In this document: one piece after another, positions 6,123 to 8,613 of the stretch
Numbering within the stretch: position 1 is the first letter of the stretch
Layout: each line of letters opens with the position of its first letter
Source of the DNA: Acetobacteraceae bacterium
GTDB taxonomy: Bacteria; Pseudomonadota; Alphaproteobacteria; Acetobacterales; Acetobacteraceae
DNA: 8,613 nucleotides
Assembly: GCA_030039695.1 (NCBI GenBank)
Contig: JASHVB010000322.1
Coordinates: 1 to 8,613, forward strand
Direction: 5' to 3'
The notes under the pieces: model-generated
The model's database searches: none
The model's input: only the letters and a program-made list of their open reading frames with translations
Told to the model about the DNA's origin: nothing
Program-made: the position numbers and the translations under genes

Positions 6123-6968
6123 TCACACGTAATTCGCTATCCATGCCACACAGGAAGCCGCGGGAAGGAAAATCAATTGTGTCAATCCCGTCCCAATCAG
6201 ACGACTTATGGAAATCCACACGATTGTTCGGCGAAAAAGTGCGGCATCAATGCGCCCCTCAACAACATCGTCCGTCATGATCGACAATTGCGGATCGATT
6301 AATGCGAACAGCAGGATTGTGGCAAGCCCATTGATAACTGCCGAAAGTTGGGACGCCGTTACTCGGAACTCTGGATTCAAATATCCTGCATAAAGCGAAG
6401 CAAGAACGCCAACCGTAATTAGGGCCTGGGCAAGCACGTTGGCTATTAGAACTCCCCAGGCAACGCCGCGTTGACGAGTGAGATCGCGAAGATGAGTAAC
6501 GCGGGGAATGGCTACAGACTGGCAGATTGCATTGACGCCGGCGGGGGTTGCGACTCTGAAAATCAAACCTACCGTCGAACGGTGGCGTTGAAAATAGACG
6601 ATTGCTCGCACGAACAATCTTTGCCCGGTGGGAACAAATAAAATTCCCAAAAGGACGGCTATTGTCGCACTCGCTAGCACAAGGCGGAAATCCCCCGCTA
6701 GTGCTGCCCCATTCCCCACTGCAAGGCGGTTTTCAATTCGCTTCGCTAGAAACGGGCCGAGGAAGCTATTTGACATACGGCTGACGAGCACGAGCATATT
6801 GAAAAGTGCAAAACTCATGGCAATGCGGCCAGTCCGGACACCTGCTATGCGTGCCGCATATGCGAGCGTTCCAATAAGATTGATGCCCGCCGTGAGGAGA
6901 CAGATTATGACGAGTTGCCGATCCATGCAGATTGATACCACAACATTAGTCGTCCGCTCCAGACCCAT
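6123..6968 (-). CDS. amj: Amj-type (DUF2837) lipid II flippase family membrane protein
   Basis: Amj ('alternate to MurJ', first described in Bacillus subtilis as YdaH) moves lipid II, the peptidoglycan precursor, across the cytoplasmic membrane. The family is recognised by the N-terminal block INLIGTLAYAARIAGVRTGR (residues 29-48) followed by SFALFNMLVLVSRMSN (52-67), then FLAKRIE. Several further hydrophobic segments (around residues 98-112, 136-150, 170-195, 205-225 and 253-280) fit an integral membrane protein; 281 residues is close to the usual length. The longest start is ATG 6968; M15 (ATG 6926, MDRQLVIICLL) fits the family start better, and neither has a clear ribosome binding site. 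The gene lies 31 bases downstream of the MarR gene on the same strand, so the two are probably one transcript and the flippase is likely inducible. Its base composition is visibly more A/T-rich than that of marR or pyrB, suggesting separate acquisition. The family call rests on recalled motifs; the transport role is inferred. Confidence 0.78.
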   Translation of the reverse strand: MGLERTTNVVVSICMDRQLVIICLLTAGINLIGTLAYAARIAGVRTGRIAMSFALFNMLVLVSRMSNSFLGPFLAKRIENRLAVGNGAALAGDFRLVLASATIAVLLGILFVPTGQRLFVRAIVYFQRHRSTVGLIFRVATPAGVNAICQSVAIPRVTHLRDLTRQRGVAWGVLIANVLAQALITVGVLASLYAGYLNPEFRVTASQLSAVINGLATILLFALIDPQLSIMTDDVVEGRIDAALFRRTIVWISISRLIGTGLTQLIFLPAASCVAWIANYV

Positions 6969-6999
6969 TTGGTATGCAAGCTGACTGTCCGGTTCCCTC

Positions 7000-7473
7000 C
7001 TATTCGGACGTTACCTTCGCGCTCCGTTGTAAATTGTCCGCCAATCGGCGTAGCAATCGCGCCAGCTCCTTCAAATCGTCCTTGCTCCAGCCGGCAAGTG
7101 CTTTTCCCGCCAGGCGTTCGCGCGCCGCGTCCAATATCGCCGACATCGCCTGGCCCTTGTCGGTCGCCGCCACTTCCGTCACACGACGGTCGGTCTTGGC
7201 TGTCCCACGCACGACAAGGCCCAGATTTTCCAGCTTGGCCACCTGCCGGCTGACTGTGGTGTAGTCGCGTCCGACCCAGTCGGCGAGCTCGCCCACCGCA
7301 AGCGGCCCGCGGCGCTGGGTCAGCACCAGCAGGGGAAATAGCGCGCGGTCTAACGATACGCCGGCTTCGCGCAGCAGAATAACGTCATTCTGCGGCCGGT
7401 TGATAAACCCGACCACATCGATCAGCGCCTCATGCAGTGCGCGCAGCACGGCACGATTACGTGTATTTTGCAC
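7000..7473 (-). CDS. MarR-family transcriptional regulator
   Basis: This 157-residue protein is a dimeric winged-helix DNA-binding repressor, of the kind released from DNA by small ligands, often aromatic compounds. The winged helix spans about residues 40-110: LFPLLVLTQRRGPLAVGEL, a recognition helix region RDYTTVSRQVAKLENLGLV (69-87), and the wing with the hallmark D95-R-R-V. Flanking helices at both ends form the dimer interface. The start is a GTG (7473-7471) behind AAGGAG with a four-base gap. It is divergent from an FAD monooxygenase across 68 bases containing a strong palindrome, and is followed on its own strand by the amj-like gene. This arrangement is typical of a local regulator that represses both directions until an inducer, perhaps a substrate of the monooxygenase, binds. 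Confidence 0.93.
   Translation of the reverse strand: MQNTRNRAVLRALHEALIDVVGFINRPQNDVILLREAGVSLDRALFPLLVLTQRRGPLAVGELADWVGRDYTTVSRQVAKLENLGLVVRGTAKTDRRVTEVAATDKGQAMSAILDAARERLAGKALAGWSKDDLKELARLLRRLADNLQRSAKVTSE
7458..7466 (-). promoter_or_regulatory. Possible second operator half-site inside the marR start region
   Basis: On the minus strand the codons just after the marR GTG contain ATACACGTA, identical to nine bases of the palindrome at 7513-7528 (plus strand 7515-7523). Its position over the start of translation would suit autorepression. It lacks a good second arm, and a nine-base match may be chance. Confidence 0.3.
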
Positions 7474-7481
7474 CTTTCTCC

Positions 7482-7510
7482 TTGACCGGCCGCTTGGCTG
7501 CTCATATGTG
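7482..7510 (+). promoter_or_regulatory. Putative promoter of the FAD monooxygenase
   Basis: TTGACC (7482-7487) and TATGTG (7505-7510) are separated by 17 bases, giving a reasonable sigma-70-like promoter. Transcription would begin near 7517, inside the palindrome at 7513-7528, so a bound repressor would block initiation. The -35 element also sits in the marR leader, which fits overlapping divergent control. Confidence 0.45.
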
Positions 7511-7512
7511 CA

Positions 7513-7528
7513 TGATACACGTATATCA
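7513..7528. promoter_or_regulatory. Putative MarR operator: 16-bp near-perfect palindrome
   Basis: TGATACACGTATATCA matches its own reverse complement at 14 of 16 positions (arms TGATA and TATCA around CACGTA). Size and A/T-rich arms are typical of MarR-family sites, and it lies between marR and the divergent monooxygenase gene, 13 bases before the latter's ATG. The ribosome binding site AGGAG overlaps its right edge. Confidence 0.6.
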
Positions 7529-7541
7529 GGAGCGCGACCGA

Positions 7542-8613
7542 ATGCAAGGATCGACCACTGATGTGCTGATTTGCGGGGCGGGGGCAGCAGGTCTGGCGCT
7601 GGCGATCGATCTGGCTAGGCGCGGCGTCAGTTTCCGACTGATCGAGAGGGCCGAGACCCCATTCCGGGGATCACGAGGGAAGGGGATTCAGCCACGCAGC
7701 CAGGAGGTGTTCGAGGATTACGGCATCCTCGACCGTCTATTTGAGACCGGGGGCGTGTATCCGCCAATCCGTCAATACAAGCCGGACGGCAGTTTTGAGG
7801 ACGCGGCGCTCAGCGATGCGCCGGGAGCATCACCGGCAGAACCGTATGGTGTGCCGCTCATGGTTCCGCAATTCCTCAACGAAGCTGTGATGCGGGAGCG
7901 GCTTGCCGAACTCAGTCACCAGCCGGAGTTTGGTCGGGAGATCGCCGGGCTGACACAAGATGCAGAACGGGTCACCGCGCAGATCGGAAGCGAGGTCGTG
8001 CGTGCGCGCTACCTGGTCGGCGCCGACGGTGGCCGAAGCTTTGTACGACACGCGCTTGGCATCGATTTTCCCGGCGAGACGCTGGGCGTGCGGGCCATTG
8101 TGGCCGATGTCGAACTCGATGGCATGAGCCGGGATGTGTGGCATCGGTTCGGCTCCGGCGCGGCACAGGTATCCCTTTGCCCGCTTGCCGGCACCGAGCT
8201 TTTTCAAATTCAGGCGGCGGCACCGTTCGCGGGCAATGTCGATGTTACCGCCGCAGGACTCGCGCGTCTGGTTGCCGAACGCACTGGCAAGAACATCACC
8301 ATCCATTCGGTCGCCTGGGCGTCAGTCTACTCGATGAATGCACGACTTGCCGACCGCTACCGGGTCGGTCGCGTGTTCTTGGCCGGCGACGCCGCACATA
8401 TCCATCCACCGACCGGCGGTCAGGGCCTCAACACGAGTGTGCAGGACAGCTACAACCTCGGTTGGAAGCTTGCCGCCGTGCTGGGTGGAGCGCCGGACAA
8501 GCTCCTCGATACCTACGAAGAGGAACGCCGCCCGGTCGCAGCGAGCGTGCTTGGGCTATCCACGCGACTGCTAGACGAAGTGACGCAGGGCGCGAGGATG
8601 CGACGCAACCGCG
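7542..8613 (+). CDS. FAD-dependent aromatic-type monooxygenase (PHBH-fold), runs off the right edge
   Basis: The enzyme likely uses FAD, NAD(P)H and oxygen to hydroxylate an aromatic or related ring, like 3-(3-hydroxyphenyl)propionate or pentachlorophenol hydroxylases. ATG 7542 follows CAGGAG (about 7527-7532). The 357 visible residues show all three flavin signatures: the dinucleotide-binding G-A-G-A-A-G (12-17) at the end of a beta strand with LAIDLARRG and then E36-region 'LIERA'; the DG motif YLVGADGGRSFVR (157 onward, D162-G163) that contacts NAD(P)H and FAD; and the GD motif LAGDAAHIHPPTGGQGLNTS (G282-D283) followed by DSYNLGWKLA. RGSRGKGIQPRSQEVFEDYG near residues 43-62 is typical of the family. 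The C-terminus, and thus whether a thioredoxin-like extension exists, lies outside the window. The divergent MarR regulator and operator suggest induction by the substrate. The exact substrate cannot be told. Confidence 0.93.
   Translation, partial: MQGSTTDVLICGAGAAGLALAIDLARRGVSFRLIERAETPFRGSRGKGIQPRSQEVFEDYGILDRLFETGGVYPPIRQYKPDGSFEDAALSDAPGASPAEPYGVPLMVPQFLNEAVMRERLAELSHQPEFGREIAGLTQDAERVTAQIGSEVVRARYLVGADGGRSFVRHALGIDFPGETLGVRAIVADVELDGMSRDVWHRFGSGAAQVSLCPLAGTELFQIQAAAPFAGNVDVTAAGLARLVAERTGKNITIHSVAWASVYSMNARLADRYRVGRVFLAGDAAHIHPPTGGQGLNTSVQDSYNLGWKLAAVLGGAPDKLLDTYEEERRPVAASVLGLSTRLLDEVTQGARMRRNR

Noticed and set aside
6208..6984. Plus-strand frames opposite the flippase gene (6208-6393, 6602-6784, 6628-6984)
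   Set aside because: They are shadows; the minus strand carries the membrane protein with recognised family motifs.
7830..8306. Minus-strand 158-codon frame opposite the monooxygenase
   Set aside because: The plus strand carries all three flavin motifs in one continuous frame; the antisense product has no family features.
1..8613. tRNA, rRNA, CRISPR arrays and insertion sequences
   Set aside because: No T-loop-like tRNA signature, no regularly spaced repeats, no transposase motifs and no paired terminal inverted repeats with target duplications were seen by eye.

Overview
The window looks like a chromosomal segment of a GC-rich alphaproteobacterium, most likely from the Acetobacteraceae or wider Rhodospirillales. 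This is an inference from the aspartate carbamoyltransferase / degenerate dihydroorotase gene pair, the GC-rich codon use of that pair, and the style of the aldehyde dehydrogenase remnant. A housekeeping pyrimidine locus at the left edge gives way to a gene-poor, partly decayed accessory stretch, and then to a regulated cluster at the right edge.

Left part (1 to about 1732, minus strand): pyrB encodes a complete aspartate carbamoyltransferase. Downstream of it is a dihydroorotase-family gene that runs off the left edge. Its N-terminal half has lost the metal-binding His-x-His motif, so it is probably a non-catalytic 'PyrX' type subunit that supports PyrB rather than a working dihydroorotase.

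Middle part (about 1733 to 6122): after a spacer of about 560 bases there are two overlapping plus-strand genes: an exported Pro/Tyr-rich protein and a small lytic transglycosylase whose start overlaps the upstream stop. Next comes a 5'-truncated, frameshifted aldehyde dehydrogenase relic. Three genes of the GFA (glutathione-dependent formaldehyde-activating enzyme-like, Cys-rich zinc protein) family follow. The first is a decayed copy reduced to a leader and a few N-terminal codons, the second is intact on the plus strand, and the third is a divergent intact paralogue on the minus strand. Stretches of roughly 475 and 525 bases here hold no gene I can support. From about 4030 to 6970 the sequence is visibly richer in A/T than its flanks, which suggests acquired DNA.

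Right part (6123 to 8613): a minus-strand pair, a MarR-family regulator followed by an Amj-type (DUF2837) lipid II flippase, is transcribed divergently from an FAD-dependent aromatic-type monooxygenase that runs off the right edge. The 68-base divergent intergenic region holds a near-perfect 16-bp palindrome, next to a plausible promoter for the monooxygenase. A half-site of this palindrome recurs just inside the marR coding start. The simplest reading is a ligand-responsive MarR switch controlling the oxygenase, itself and the flippase. This is the most interesting unit in the window.

No tRNA, rRNA, CRISPR array or intact transposase was seen.
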